From Kitasatospora phosalacinea (lineage in GTDB: Bacteria; Actinomycetota; Actinomycetes; Streptomycetales; Streptomycetaceae), in contig NZ_JNYE01000045.1 of the NCBI RefSeq assembly GCF_000717185.1, positions 26,874 to 90,873 of the forward strand: DNA of 64,000 bases, written 5' to 3'. Both the position numbers and the translations under genes were made by a program. The notes beneath the pieces were generated by a model. It did no database searches, was not told the DNA's origin, and saw nothing but the letters and a program-made list of their open reading frames with translations. Shown piece by piece: positions 1-8,593 of this stretch (the stretch's first letter is position 1; every line of letters starts with the position of its first letter).

Positions 1-1
1 G

Positions 2-808
2 TACGGCACCGACACCACCGCGCCGACCGTCACCGGCTCGGTGCCGGCCAACGGCGCCACCGGCGTCCCGGCCACCGCCCCGGTGAAGGCCTCGTTCAGC
101 GAGCCCGTCCAGGCGAGCACCGTCAACGGCACCAACGTCACCCTGAAGACCACCAGCGGCGCCACCGCGGTGCCCGGCACCGTCGCCCTGGACGCGGCCA
201 CCAACACCGTCACCTTCACCCCGAGCGCCGCGCTCTCGCTCAGCACCGGCTACACGCTGAGCGTCGCCAACGTGAAGGACCTGGCGGGCAACACCCAGAC
301 CGCGGCCTACACCGCGGCCTTCACCACGGCGGGCGCGCCGCCGCAGACCATCGGCAACAACGCGGTCGGCGCCCAGCTCGACGACACCGACTCCAACCAC
401 CTCAACGGCTCCAAGATCACCACCGGGGCCTCCGCCATCGCACTGACCTCGCTCAACGTGCACACCGGGCAGATCAGCGCGGCGCCCAACAACCAGTTCC
501 AGATCGCCCTCTACAGCGACAACGCCGGCTCGCCGGACGCCCTGCTGGCCACCAGCTCGGTCGGCACGCTGAGCGCCAACGCCTGGAACAGCGTGCCGAT
601 CACCTACACGCTGGCACCCGGCACCACGTACTGGGTGGTCTACAACTCCAACGGCACCAGCTCCACCGTCAACAACATGCACTACAGCTCCGGCCCGGCC
701 GGCTCGGGCGCCTACAGCAGCGCGTCCGTCCCGTTCGGGACCTTCCCGGCCGCCTTCGGCACCGCCGTGAAGACCAACCTCGTGTACTCGCTGTACGGCG
801 CCTACTGA
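2..808 (+). CDS. C-terminal part of a secreted Ig-like domain protein (5' truncated by window edge)
   Basis: The frame is open through the left edge, so only the C-terminal ~268 residues are visible. The first ~95 look like one bacterial Ig-like (SbsA/Big_5) repeat: a P-x-N-G-A-T-G-V opening, a FSEPV strand, and the closing block GYTLSVANVKDLAGN followed by AAFTT. A ~155-residue Gly/Ser/Thr/Asn-rich beta domain follows, with GTTYWVVYNSNG near its middle, ending in LYGAY at the stop. I see no catalytic motif. In actinobacteria such Ig plus beta-sandwich tails usually belong to exported enzymes or adhesins, so extracellular location is inference. The enzymatic part, if any, lies outside the window. 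Confidence 0.75.
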   Translation, partial: YGTDTTAPTVTGSVPANGATGVPATAPVKASFSEPVQASTVNGTNVTLKTTSGATAVPGTVALDAATNTVTFTPSAALSLSTGYTLSVANVKDLAGNTQTAAYTAAFTTAGAPPQTIGNNAVGAQLDDTDSNHLNGSKITTGASAIALTSLNVHTGQISAAPNNQFQIALYSDNAGSPDALLATSSVGTLSANAWNSVPITYTLAPGTTYWVVYNSNGTSSTVNNMHYSSGPAGSGAYSSASVPFGTFPAAFGTAVKTNLVYSLYGAY

Positions 809-837
809 GTAGTGCACCGGACGCACCGAGTTGACTG

Positions 838-881
838 CCGGGGCGGTTCGGGCCACGCGATCGTGGTCCGGGCCGCCCCGG
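838..881. terminator. Bidirectional hairpin between convergent genes
   Basis: A 20-bp inverted repeat (838-857 with 862-881) has a 4-nt loop. Its three non-Watson-Crick positions are G-U wobbles in RNA. It lies 30 bp after the Ig-like gene stop and 43 bp from the stop of the opposing transporter gene, so it probably terminates both. Confidence 0.65.
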
Positions 882-923
882 CGGCTCGTTCCGGCGGCAC
901 CGTTCCGCGGTGCCCCCGGACCG

Positions 924-2477
924 TCAGACCGCCATGCCGGCCGGGGCCTCGGACGGCAGGTCGCCCGCCTTGGCCTTGACCACGAACAGGGCGGAGAGCA
1001 GGGCCACCGCGGCGAAGGCCACGCCGACCACGAAGGCGTGCGACACCGCGTACGCCAGCACCTGGTTGGCCCAGGAGCTGCCGGGCGGGAAGGACTGGTG
1101 CTCCTGCGCGTACTGCAGCTCGGCGGGGGAGGCGTGGGCCGCGAAGTCCGGCTGCTGGCGGTTGCCCTCGCTGGTGGCCGCCTTGGCGAACATCGTGGTC
1201 AGGATCGACAGGCCGACCGAACCACCGATCTGCTGCACCGAGTTGAGCAGGCCCGAGGCGGCTCCGGTCTCGTGCGCCGACACCCCGGCCACCGCCATCA
1301 GCATCACCGGGACGAAGATCAACCCCATGCCGAAGCCGAAGGTGACCGTGGGGCCGAGCACGGCCGCCGTGTAGCTGCTGTTCACGTCCGTCTGGGTCAG
1401 CCAGCCCAGGCCGGCGGTGACCAGGACGGAACCGGTGACCAGGAAGGGCTTGGGGCCGATCCGGGCCTGGAAGGTGGAGGCGATCTGGGCCGCGACGATG
1501 ATCGCCACGCTGACCGGGAGGAAGGCCACACCCGCCTTCAGCGCGCTGTACCCGAGGACCCGCTGCACGAAGAGCGTGACGTAGAAGAAGATGCCGAACA
1601 TGGCGGCGGCCAGGCAGAGCATCATGATCAGGCCGCCAGTGCGGTTGCGGTCCCGCAACAGGCCCAGCGGGGTGATGGGTTGGGCGGTGCGCCGCTCGAT
1701 CAGCACGAAGGCGAGCAGCAGCGCGGCGCCGACCGCGAAGGACGCGACGGTCACGCCGTTGCCCCAGCCCGCCTCCGGGTCGGCGGCGTGGATGAACCCG
1801 TAGACCAGGCTGACCAGGCCGAGCGTCGAGGTGAGCGCGCCCGGCAGGTCGAAGGTGCCGGCCCGGCGCTCGGACTCGTTGATGTACTTCGGCGCGGCGA
1901 GGGCGATCAGCACGGCGATCGGCACGTTCACGAAGAACACCCAGCGCCAGTTCAGGTACTCGGTGAGCACGCCGCCGGCCAGCAGGCCGATCGCCGCGCC
2001 GGAACCGGCCACCGCCGAGAAGACGCCGAACGCGCGGTTCCGCTCCGGCCCCTCCTTGAAGTTGGTCGCGATCAGGGCGAAGGCCGTCGGTGAACAGATC
2101 GCCCCGCCGATGCCCTGCAGCGCGCGGGCCGCGAGCAGCATGCCGCCGTTCTGCGCGAAGCCGCCGAGCAGCGAGGCCAACCCGAACAGCAGCACGCCGA
2201 CGACGAACACCCGGCGGCGGCCGAGGATGTCGCCCGCCCGCCCGCCGAGCAGCAGCAGGCCGCCGAAGGTCAGCGTGTAGGCGTTGATCACCCAGGACAG
2301 GTTGGTGGTCGAGAACTTCAGCGCGTCCTGGATGTGGGGGAGCGCGATGTTCACGATGGTCGCGTCCAGCACGACCATGAGCTGGGTGGCCGCGATGACC
2401 GTGAGCGTGACGTTCTTGCTCCGGCCCCCCTCGGACCCGGGCGGAGCTGACTTGCTGATCGTGCCGGAAACAGCCAC
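924..2477 (-). CDS. MFS multidrug efflux transporter, DHA2 (14-TM) type
   Basis: About 517 residues, the length of the EmrB/QacA drug:proton antiporters. I chose GTG at 2477 because an AGGGGG site sits 6 bp upstream. A longer frame exists to 2534, but that would place the start inside the operator palindrome. The first membrane helix carries VVLDATIVNIALP. Motif A (GGRAGDILGRRR) is at about residues 78-89, and the fifth helix has the Gly-rich motif C region followed by WRWVFFVNVPIA, typical of DHA2 pumps. The gene is divergent from a TetR regulator with a perfect palindrome between them, the usual layout of a drug-inducible efflux module. Substrate unknown. Confidence 0.9.
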   Translation of the reverse strand: MAVSGTISKSAPPGSEGGRSKNVTLTVIAATQLMVVLDATIVNIALPHIQDALKFSTTNLSWVINAYTLTFGGLLLLGGRAGDILGRRRVFVVGVLLFGLASLLGGFAQNGGMLLAARALQGIGGAICSPTAFALIATNFKEGPERNRAFGVFSAVAGSGAAIGLLAGGVLTEYLNWRWVFFVNVPIAVLIALAAPKYINESERRAGTFDLPGALTSTLGLVSLVYGFIHAADPEAGWGNGVTVASFAVGAALLLAFVLIERRTAQPITPLGLLRDRNRTGGLIMMLCLAAAMFGIFFYVTLFVQRVLGYSALKAGVAFLPVSVAIIVAAQIASTFQARIGPKPFLVTGSVLVTAGLGWLTQTDVNSSYTAAVLGPTVTFGFGMGLIFVPVMLMAVAGVSAHETGAASGLLNSVQQIGGSVGLSILTTMFAKAATSEGNRQQPDFAAHASPAELQYAQEHQSFPPGSSWANQVLAYAVSHAFVVGVAFAAVALLSALFVVKAKAGDLPSEAPAGMAV

Positions 2478-2529
2478 TGTGTGCCCCCTGCTGGTCACTG
2501 CTGCCGTTCGGTAAGGTGCATCGACGATG

Positions 2530-2559
2530 CCCACAGTGAACGGTCGCGTTCACTGTGGG
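2530..2559. promoter_or_regulatory. Palindromic operator between MFS pump and TetR gene
   Basis: A perfect inverted repeat with 13-bp arms (CCCACAGTGAACG at 2530-2542 and its complement at 2547-2559) around a 4-bp spacer. It lies 53 bp upstream of the transporter start and 47 bp upstream of the regulator start. A further half-site, AGTGAACGCAA, follows at 2580-2590. Size and position fit a TetR-family operator controlling both genes. Binding by the adjacent regulator is inference. Confidence 0.75.
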
Positions 2560-2606
2560 GACGATAGACCCGCACCGTTAGTGAACGCAACCGTCTTTTA
2601 GGGTGG

Positions 2607-3245
2607 ATGACGATGGATCAGCCGGACCAGCACGATCGGCGCCGATCGACCGTCGGCGCCCCGGAGGGGGCCCCGCAGCGCCGTCGCGGGAAGGCCCTGG
2701 AGGCCGCGATCTTCGAGGCCGCGATCGAGCAGCTCACCTCCGGCGGCTTCGCCCGGATGACCATGGAGGGCGTGGCCGGGGCGGCCCAGACCGGCAAGGC
2801 CGCGCTGTACCGCCGCTGGAACTCCAAGGGCGACCTGGTGATGGACGCGCTGACGGCCGCCCTGCCGCCCCCGACCGGCGTCCCCGACCTCGGCTCCGCC
2901 CGGGACGAGCTGCGGCGGGTCGTCGAGGCCTACGTGGCGGTGGTGACCTCCCCGATCGGCGCCGCCATCCACACCCTGATGGGAGAGCTCGACCACGAGC
3001 GCGCCGAGTCCTTCAAGGAATTCCTCCAGGAGCGGGTGGTCACGCCGGGCGTCGAGGTGATCCTCGGCATCCTCCGCCGGGGCGAGGAGCGCGGCGACGT
3101 CCGCCGCGGCGCGGCGGTCCCCGCGGTCGCCGACGTGCTGCCGGCCATGCTGCTGTACCGCGCCAAGCTCTGCGGCGGCGTGCTCGACGAGGCCTTCGCC
3201 GCCGAGCTGTTGGAGCAGGTCATGCTGCCGATGATCCGGCCGTAG
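2607..3245 (+). CDS. TetR/AcrR family transcriptional repressor
   Basis: 212 residues. The N-terminal helix-turn-helix spans about residues 27-75, with a basic RRRGKALEAAIFEAAIEQ segment, the core MTMEGVAGAAQTGKAALYRRW and the closing SKGDLV. The rest is a ligand-binding domain of usual length. Two ATG codons lie six bases apart (2607 and 2613). GGGTGG at 2601-2606 is better spaced for the second, so the protein may be two residues shorter. It is divergent from the efflux pump and probably represses pump and itself at the shared palindrome. Inducer unknown. Confidence 0.9.
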   Translation: MTMDQPDQHDRRRSTVGAPEGAPQRRRGKALEAAIFEAAIEQLTSGGFARMTMEGVAGAAQTGKAALYRRWNSKGDLVMDALTAALPPPTGVPDLGSARDELRRVVEAYVAVVTSPIGAAIHTLMGELDHERAESFKEFLQERVVTPGVEVILGILRRGEERGDVRRGAAVPAVADVLPAMLLYRAKLCGGVLDEAFAAELLEQVMLPMIRP

Positions 3246-3344
3246 CGGTGCGGCCCGGGGCGGGGCGGTGCGGCCCGGTGCGGCCCGGGTGGCGCGGCTC
3301 GGGACAGGGCCGGTCGACCCGGCGGGGGCGTGGGTGCGGCGGCG

Positions 3345-3350
3345 TACGCT
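3345..3350 (+). promoter_or_regulatory. Candidate -10 element upstream of rnhB
   Basis: TACGCT matches the actinobacterial -10 pattern TANNNT and would start transcription about 60 bp before rnhB. No good -35 is visible 17-19 bp upstream, so support is weak. Confidence 0.3.
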
Positions 3351-3418
3351 GAGGGGAGCCGGGAGTTCCCGTCCTGCGGGCCCGGCCGCCGCGCCCAGCT
3401 CCAGCGAACGGAACCCCG

Positions 3419-4102
3419 ATGCCGTACGACCCCCCGACCCACGCGGTCGAGCGCTCCCTGCACCAGGCCGGCGCCCGTGTGGTGGTCGGCCTGGACGAGG
3501 TCGGCCGGGGCGCCTGGGCCGGTCCGGTCATGGTCGGCGCCGCCGTCACGGGCCTGCGCCGCCCGCCGGAGGGGCTGACCGACTCCAAGCTGCTCACCGA
3601 GCGGCGCCGGGTCGCGCTGGCCCCGGTCCTGGAGGAGTGGGTGACGGCGTACGCGATCGGGGCCGCCTCGGCCCGGGAGTGCGACGACCTGGGCATGACC
3701 GCCGCGCTCCGGCTGGCCGCCCTCCGCGCCCTGGAGGGGCTGCCGGTGCGGCCCGACGCGGTGATCCTGGACGGCAAGCACGACTACCTGGGCGGTCCCT
3801 GGAAGGTCCGCACGGTGATCAAGGGCGACCAGTCCTGCGTCTGCGTGTCCGCGGCCTCGGTGCTGGCGAAGGTCCGGCGGGACGCGCTGATGGCCGAACT
3901 CGGCTCGGATCACCCGGCGTTCGCCTTCGGGGAGAACGCCGGGTACCCGTCGCCGACGCACCGCGCCGCCCTGGAGGAGCTCGGCCCGACCGAGCACCAC
4001 CGGCTGTCCTGGTCCTACCTGGACGCGCTGCCGCGCTGGAGCCACCTCAAGCGGCAGCGCACCCCGGCCGACACCGGCGAGCAACTCTCCCTCGGTTTCT
4101 GA
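3419..4102 (+). CDS. rnhB: Ribonuclease HII
   Basis: 227 residues. It removes ribonucleotides and RNA primers from RNA:DNA hybrids. The signature [13 protein letters not shown] at about residues 24-36 holds the first two acidic ligands (D26, E27). D118 in VILDGKHD and D155 in [11 protein letters not shown] complete the DEDD metal site. LTDSKLL at about 53-59 is the usual substrate-binding block. Length and motif spacing are normal. It sits at the head of a run that also holds a RecQ-like helicase, which fits a DNA-maintenance neighbourhood. Confidence 0.96.
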   Translation: MPYDPPTHAVERSLHQAGARVVVGLDEVGRGAWAGPVMVGAAVTGLRRPPEGLTDSKLLTERRRVALAPVLEEWVTAYAIGAASARECDDLGMTAALRLAALRALEGLPVRPDAVILDGKHDYLGGPWKVRTVIKGDQSCVCVSAASVLAKVRRDALMAELGSDHPAFAFGENAGYPSPTHRAALEELGPTEHHRLSWSYLDALPRWSHLKRQRTPADTGEQLSLGF

Positions 4103-4119
4103 GGTTTTCCTGACGGTCG

Positions 4120-4146
4120 GGCCCGGTCCGCGAGCGGCCCCGGGCC
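4120..4146 (+). terminator. Weak hairpin after rnhB
   Basis: GGCCCGG (4120-4126) pairs with CCGGGCC (4140-4146) 18 bp after the rnhB stop. The stem is only 7 bp and has no T-run. Confidence 0.35.
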
Positions 4147-4292
4147 GTCCCGCCGACCCCGTTTCCTGACGGTTGGTCAGCATTCATCCGCCGGTCACCG
4201 GAGCGTTGTCGCCACGGTGCGCACCGCGCGCCACACTTCCAAGTGGTGGGGTGCCCGTGCGCATCCGACCGGCATTTGATAGGAATCCGGGT

Positions 4293-4907
4293 ATGCCTGT
4301 CTTCCCCGAGGAGCCGGAGATTCACGAGACGATCCCGGGCCCCGGCGTTCCCCTTCCCCACAAGTCGGACGCACCTGCCCCCCGTATGCCTTCCTCCACC
4401 ACCGTCGCCGCACCGGTCCCGGGCCCGCGCCCCGGTCCGCCGCGCCCCGTCCCGCCCCGTGCCGACCGTCCGGTCCCCGGCCCGCGGCCCCCGGCCCGAC
4501 CCGAGCCCGGCCCCGCGCCGCGCCCCGGTCGGCCGGACGTCCAACTCCTGCCCGCCGCCGCGGCCGAGGCGATCGACCGCGCCGACGAGGCGGTGGACGC
4601 GCTGCTGGAATCCGGCCGCCGCCCCGGCGACGTGCTGGTCCTGACCGTCGGCGGGGCGCACCCCTGGCAGGAGCACGAGCTCAGCTTCGGCGAGGAGCGC
4701 TACTGGGCGCAGCTCGCCGACGGCGGCGACGTGTTCTACGCCGACGCCGCCGCGACGCGCCAACTCCGCCGGGACGTGGTGGTCCTGGTCGTCAACGAGG
4801 GCCGCCCGGAGCGGGTGGCCGTTGCGGCGCGCAAGGCGCTGGAGCGGGCCGCGAAGCTCCTGGTGGTCTGCGGCGAGACGGAGACCGTCGCCCCGCTGTT
4901 CGCCTGA
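4293..4907 (+). CDS. Hypothetical protein with proline-rich N-terminus and compact C-terminal domain
   Basis: 204 residues from ATG 4293, preceded by AGGAAT. The frame stays open to an earlier ATG at 4173, but coding character begins only near 4293. Residues ~25-80 are almost entirely Pro, Arg, Gly and Ala and probably disordered. The C-terminal ~120 residues look folded: amphipathic helix AAAAEAIDRADEAVDALLE, strand DVLVLTVGG, then HPWQEHELSFGEERYWAQLA and RRDVVVLVVNEG, ending KLLVVCGETETVAPLFA. I do not recognise the family. It follows rnhB on the same strand and faces another unknown gene tail to tail. Confidence 0.7.
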   Translation: MPVFPEEPEIHETIPGPGVPLPHKSDAPAPRMPSSTTVAAPVPGPRPGPPRPVPPRADRPVPGPRPPARPEPGPAPRPGRPDVQLLPAAAAEAIDRADEAVDALLESGRRPGDVLVLTVGGAHPWQEHELSFGEERYWAQLADGGDVFYADAAATRQLRRDVVVLVVNEGRPERVAVAARKALERAAKLLVVCGETETVAPLFA

Positions 4908-5084
4908 GCGGAGCCCCGCCCGGCGGCCCGTCCGGGCAGCCCGTCCGCCGTCCGCCCGCTCGTCCGGTCCCCCGGTCGGCCACCCTGGCCGGTCGGGCCC
5001 GTCGGGCTGTCCGCAACGCCGTCCGGCGCGGCGGGCGGCCCCGGTGCGGGACTCCGCCGGGGGGCGCGGGCCTCCGGCGTCCGG

Positions 5085-5777
5085 TCAGCGGGCGGCGGTG
5101 CGGCGGGCGGTCCGCTCGTCCCCGTGGGCACCCTCCAGGGCGCGGACCGCGCTCAGCGAGGTGACCGGGGCGATCGGCTGCTGCTGGGGCGGCGGCGCTC
5201 CGGTCGCCGCGGCGGACGCACCGCGCGGGAGGCGCGGCGGCAGTTCGGTGACGGTGTGGACCGGACCGAGCGTCCACGACCCGGAGTGCGGGTTGCGCCC
5301 GCGCCGACCGTCACCGAGCGACTGCCAGCCGGCCGGCGTGAGCGTCAGGTACGAACCGCAGCGCAGCCCGTGCAGTTCGGCGGCGGCGCGGAGCGCCCAC
5401 ATCCAGGCGCCGTCCTGCTCGGTCCAGTCCGGAACGCCCTCGCGGCAGCGCAGCAGGACCGCGGTGCGGCTCGGGCTGCGCCGCTTCAGGTCGTGCGGGG
5501 TGACCCGGCGGAGATGGCCGAGCAGCGCGTTGCGGTGGTCCCACCCGTCGTCGAACTGCGGCCGGACGCCGAAGGAGGCGGACGCCACCACCCGGTTCCC
5601 GGCGTCCAGCACCGCGACCACCGTGGTGCCCGGTTGCGGGAGGTGCCGCTGGTGCAGGTCGGTGACGAACTCCCGGGGCGCCCGGAGGAGGGGCACGCCG
5701 TAGCTCTTCCACTCCGGCAGGGCGACGGTCCGGTGGCCGTCGTAGCGGGAAGGACCTCGGTCGATGCCGTTGATCAC
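5085..5777 (-). CDS. Conserved-looking protein of unknown function
   Basis: 230 residues from GTG 5777, which follows an AAGGAGG site with a short 3-bp gap. The frame is open further upstream but loses coding character. An N-terminal ~60 residues (YDGHRTVALPEWKSYGVPLL) lead to GTTVVAVLDAGNRVVASASF, then HRNALLGHLRRVTPHDLKRR and WTEQDGAWMWALRAAAELHG. The last ~40 residues are low-complexity, including PPPQQQPIAP. There is no signal peptide or membrane segment. I cannot name the family. Together with the gene at 4293 it separates rnhB from the helicase gene. Confidence 0.7.
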   Translation of the reverse strand: MINGIDRGPSRYDGHRTVALPEWKSYGVPLLRAPREFVTDLHQRHLPQPGTTVVAVLDAGNRVVASASFGVRPQFDDGWDHRNALLGHLRRVTPHDLKRRSPSRTAVLLRCREGVPDWTEQDGAWMWALRAAAELHGLRCGSYLTLTPAGWQSLGDGRRGRNPHSGSWTLGPVHTVTELPPRLPRGASAAATGAPPPQQQPIAPVTSLSAVRALEGAHGDERTARRTAAR

Positions 5778-5792
5778 GATCCTCCTTCCCGT

Positions 5793-5818
5793 GCTCGCGC
5801 CCCCTGGGGCGCGCGAGC
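5793..5818 (-). promoter_or_regulatory. Hairpin just upstream of the ribosome binding site of the 5777 gene
   Basis: GCTCGCGCCCC and GGGGCGCGCGAGC can pair with a small bulge, ending about 5 bp before the AAGGAGG site. In the mRNA it would be a strong 5' leader hairpin. Its role is unknown. Confidence 0.35.
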
Positions 5819-6191
5819 GTACGCCGAAGGCCGGGTCCGACGGACCGGGCACTGGATACCTTCCAATTCTCGGTGGAGAGCAGTCCGAGCGGCAATGATG
5901 AAATGACGACCGCGGCCCGAAATCCGTGCTTCTGCCGGATATGTTCCGCGCTCTCGACGGGGCCATTCGGCTGACCCGCCGGTGAGCGGCGGGTGTACGG
6001 CTTGAAACGTTCCGGTGTACGCCCTCCCCGTGCCCCGGCGCGCCCGTCCGGCCCGGGGCGTCGGCGCGCGCGGGCTTCCGGCCACCGGGCGGCGGCGGCC
6101 GACCACGCGACCGGGCGGGCGACCGGGCGGTCGGGTGGCCGTGTGGTTGCGCGGTCTCACGGTCGGGGCGGGGGAGGGGGTGGGTCGGGGC
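5819..6191. other. Intergenic stretch without a recognised gene
   Basis: About 370 bp between two leftward genes. Part of it, around 5860-5900, is relatively AT-rich (CAATTCTCGG, GCAATGATGAAATGACG) and may hold the promoter of the 5777 gene. I see no convincing ORF or RNA gene. Confidence 0.4.
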
Positions 6192-8387
6192 TCACCCCCG
6201 GACGGCGAGGACGAGCGGGAGCACGGCGGTGGCCCCGGCCTGGCGGAGCATGCGGGCCGCCACCGTCAGCGTCCAGCCCGAGTCCACCAGGTCGTCGACC
6301 AGGAGGACCGGGCCCGGTGCGGCGGCCAGGGACTCGGCCAGGCCCGGCGGGAGGGTGAGCGCCCCGGCGACCGAGCGCAGCCGTTGGGCGCTGTTACTGC
6401 GCGGGCCGTGCGGCGGCTCCCCGGTGGCGTACTCGACCCGGCCGAGCAGCGGCATCCGGCCGATCGTGGCCAGGCCGCCCGCCAGGTCGGAGAGCAGCCG
6501 GGGGCGGGTGGAGGAGTCGAGCGCGACGACCCCGACCGGGCGGTCGAGCCGCTGGCCGTCCGCCCCGGCCGGCCCGGCCCAGCCGCCGGGGCCGCGGGCC
6601 CAGTCCGCCACCACCCCGACCATCGCGTCCAGCACCTCGCGCGGCAGCGGGCCGTCCGGGGAGCGCTCGTCCAGCAGCGAGCGCAGGCGGCCGCCCCAGC
6701 CGATGTCGGACAGCCGCCCCAGGGCGCGCCCCGGCTCGGCCTGCTGGGTGACGGGGATCCGGCCCTTGAGCGGGACGCCCAGGGATTCCATGCCGGTGGG
6801 CCACATCCGCCTGGTCTCGAAGGAGACGCCGGGGCGGCCGAGCGCGGCCCGGGCCGCGTCCAGCGCCCCGGCGGAGACCTCCGCGGAGTGCCGGGGCGGG
6901 GCGCAGCGGTCGCACCTGCCGCACGGGACGGCCTCGGGGTCGTCGAGCTGGCGGCGCAGGAACTCCATCCGGCAGCCCCCGGTGGCCACGTACTCCCGCA
7001 TCGCCTGCTGCTCGGCCTCGCGGGCCCGGGCGACCTTGGCGTACCGCGCGGCGTCGTACTGCCAGGATTCGCCGGTGGACTCCCAGCCGCCGCGCACCCG
7101 GCGGACCGCGCCGTCCACGTCGAGCACCTTGAGCATGGTCTCCAGCCGGGTGCGGCGGAGGTCGACCGAGGTCTCCAGGGCGGCGGTGGAGAGCGGGCGG
7201 CCCGCCCCGGACAGCGCGTCCAGCGTGCGGCGGACCTGCTCCTCGGCGGGGAAGCCGATCGAGGCGAAGTACCGCCAGATCGCCTCGTCCTCCCGGCCGG
7301 GGAGCAGCAGGACCTCGGCCCGGTCCACCCCGCGACCGGCCCGGCCGACCTGCTGGTAGTAGGCGATCGGGGAGCTCGGCGAACCGAGGTGCACCACGAA
7401 GCCGAGGTCCGGCTTGTCGAAGCCCATGCCGAGCGCGGAGGTGGCGACCAGCGCCTTGACCCGGTTCTCCAGCAGCGCCGCCTCGGCCTCGCGGCGCTCC
7501 GCGTCCTCGGTCCGCCCGGAGTAGGAGGCGACCTGGTAGCCGCGCCCGCGCAGGAACTCGGTGACCTCCTCGGCGGCGGCCACCGTGAGGGTGTACACGA
7601 TGCCGGAGCCCGGGAGGTCGGGCAGGTGGTCGGCGAGCCAGGCCAGCCGGTGCGCCGGGTCGGGCAGCGGCAGCACCGCCAGGCTGAGGCTCTCCCGGTC
7701 CAGCGGCCCGCGCAGCACCAGGGCCTGCGCGTCGCCCGCGCCGGTGCCGAGCTGCTCCGCGACGTCCGCGGTGACCCGGGCGTTCGCGGTCGCCGTGGTC
7801 GCCAGCACCGGGACGCCGGGGGAGAGCTCGGCGAGCATGGTGCGCAGCCGCCGGTAGTCGGGCCGGAAGTCGTGCCCCCAGTCGGAGATGCAGTGCGCCT
7901 CGTCCACCACCAGCAGGCCGGTGGAGGCGGCGAGCTTGGGCAGCACGTGGTCGCGGAAGTCGGGGTTGTTCAGCCGCTCCGGACTGACCAGGAGGACGTC
8001 GACCCGGCCGTCGGCGACCTCCTGCTGGATCTCCGACCACTCCTCGGGGTTGGCCGAGTTGATCGTCCGGGCGCGGATGCCCGCCCGGGCCGCCGAGTCG
8101 ACCTGGTTGCGCATCAGGGCCAGGAGCGGGGAGACGATCACCGTCGGTCCGGCGCCGCGTTCGCGGAGCAGCGCCGTGGCGATGAAGTAGACGGCGGACT
8201 TGCCCCAGCCGGTGCGCTGGACGACCAGGGCGCGGCGGCTGTCCACCACCAGCGCCTCGATGGCCTTCCACTGGTCCTCGCGCAGGGCCGCGCCGGGGCC
8301 GGCGAGGTCGCGCAGCACGGCTTCCGCGGCGGCCCGGACGGCGTCGCGGTCGGCGGGGGTGGTCGGGTGGAGTTCGCGCGTCTGCAT
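6192..8387 (-). CDS. RecQ-like ATP-dependent DNA helicase fused to a C-terminal phosphoribosyltransferase domain
   Basis: About 731 residues from ATG 8387. The SF2 helicase motifs are in order: LREDQWKAI (motif 0, ~35), QRTGWGKS (Walker A, ~57-64), DEAH in VVDEAHCISDWGHDFRP (~162), TTATAN (motif III), ATSALGMGFDKPD, and QQVGRAGRG (motif VI). A Cys cluster (GCRMEF then CGRCDRC) resembles the RecQ zinc site. The last ~200 residues carry VLLVDDLVDSGWT at ~694-706, a canonical PRPP-binding loop of type I phosphoribosyltransferases such as ComFC. The sequence therefore shows a helicase-PRTase fusion. Unwinding of repair intermediates is known for RecQ. What the PRTase adds is unknown. Confidence 0.93.
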   Translation of the reverse strand: MQTRELHPTTPADRDAVRAAAEAVLRDLAGPGAALREDQWKAIEALVVDSRRALVVQRTGWGKSAVYFIATALLRERGAGPTVIVSPLLALMRNQVDSAARAGIRARTINSANPEEWSEIQQEVADGRVDVLLVSPERLNNPDFRDHVLPKLAASTGLLVVDEAHCISDWGHDFRPDYRRLRTMLAELSPGVPVLATTATANARVTADVAEQLGTGAGDAQALVLRGPLDRESLSLAVLPLPDPAHRLAWLADHLPDLPGSGIVYTLTVAAAEEVTEFLRGRGYQVASYSGRTEDAERREAEAALLENRVKALVATSALGMGFDKPDLGFVVHLGSPSSPIAYYQQVGRAGRGVDRAEVLLLPGREDEAIWRYFASIGFPAEEQVRRTLDALSGAGRPLSTAALETSVDLRRTRLETMLKVLDVDGAVRRVRGGWESTGESWQYDAARYAKVARAREAEQQAMREYVATGGCRMEFLRRQLDDPEAVPCGRCDRCAPPRHSAEVSAGALDAARAALGRPGVSFETRRMWPTGMESLGVPLKGRIPVTQQAEPGRALGRLSDIGWGGRLRSLLDERSPDGPLPREVLDAMVGVVADWARGPGGWAGPAGADGQRLDRPVGVVALDSSTRPRLLSDLAGGLATIGRMPLLGRVEYATGEPPHGPRSNSAQRLRSVAGALTLPPGLAESLAAAPGPVLLVDDLVDSGWTLTVAARMLRQAGATAVLPLVLAVRG

Positions 8388-8433
8388 GGGGTCATGGATA
8401 CCGTGCGGCACGGACGGACCGCGAATGACCGGC

Positions 8434-8442
8434 TGTGGACAG
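8434..8442 (-). promoter_or_regulatory. DnaA-box-like site
   Basis: Read on the minus strand it is CTGTCCACA, which fits the Streptomyces DnaA-box pattern as I know it (YYNTCCACA). It lies 47 bp upstream of the helicase start. Confidence 0.4.
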
Positions 8443-8532
8443 GGTGGCGTTCATCGGTTGATCTGCTGTCAAATCGCCGGGAAGACCATGAACCATGGGC
8501 CATTCGGGTGAGTGGATGCTGAACCCCCCGAC

Positions 8533-8541
8533 TTATCCACA
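8533..8541 (+). promoter_or_regulatory. DnaA-box-like site
   Basis: TTATCCACA is an exact match to the E. coli-type DnaA box, in opposite orientation to the site at 8434 and 53 bp before the DUF4192 gene. Both boxes lie in the divergent promoter region. Confidence 0.45.
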
Positions 8542-8580
8542 AGCTAGGGCGAATTTTCCGCAGTCGGGCGCGATCCGGTC

Positions 8581-8586
8581 CAAGCT
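8581..8586 (+). promoter_or_regulatory. -10-like hexamer for a possible leaderless start of the DUF4192 gene
   Basis: CAAGCT followed by 7 bp and then ATG at 8594, with no purine-rich ribosome binding site in between. The spacing puts the predicted first base of the transcript at the start codon. Confidence 0.4.
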
Positions 8587-8593
8587 TTCCGCC

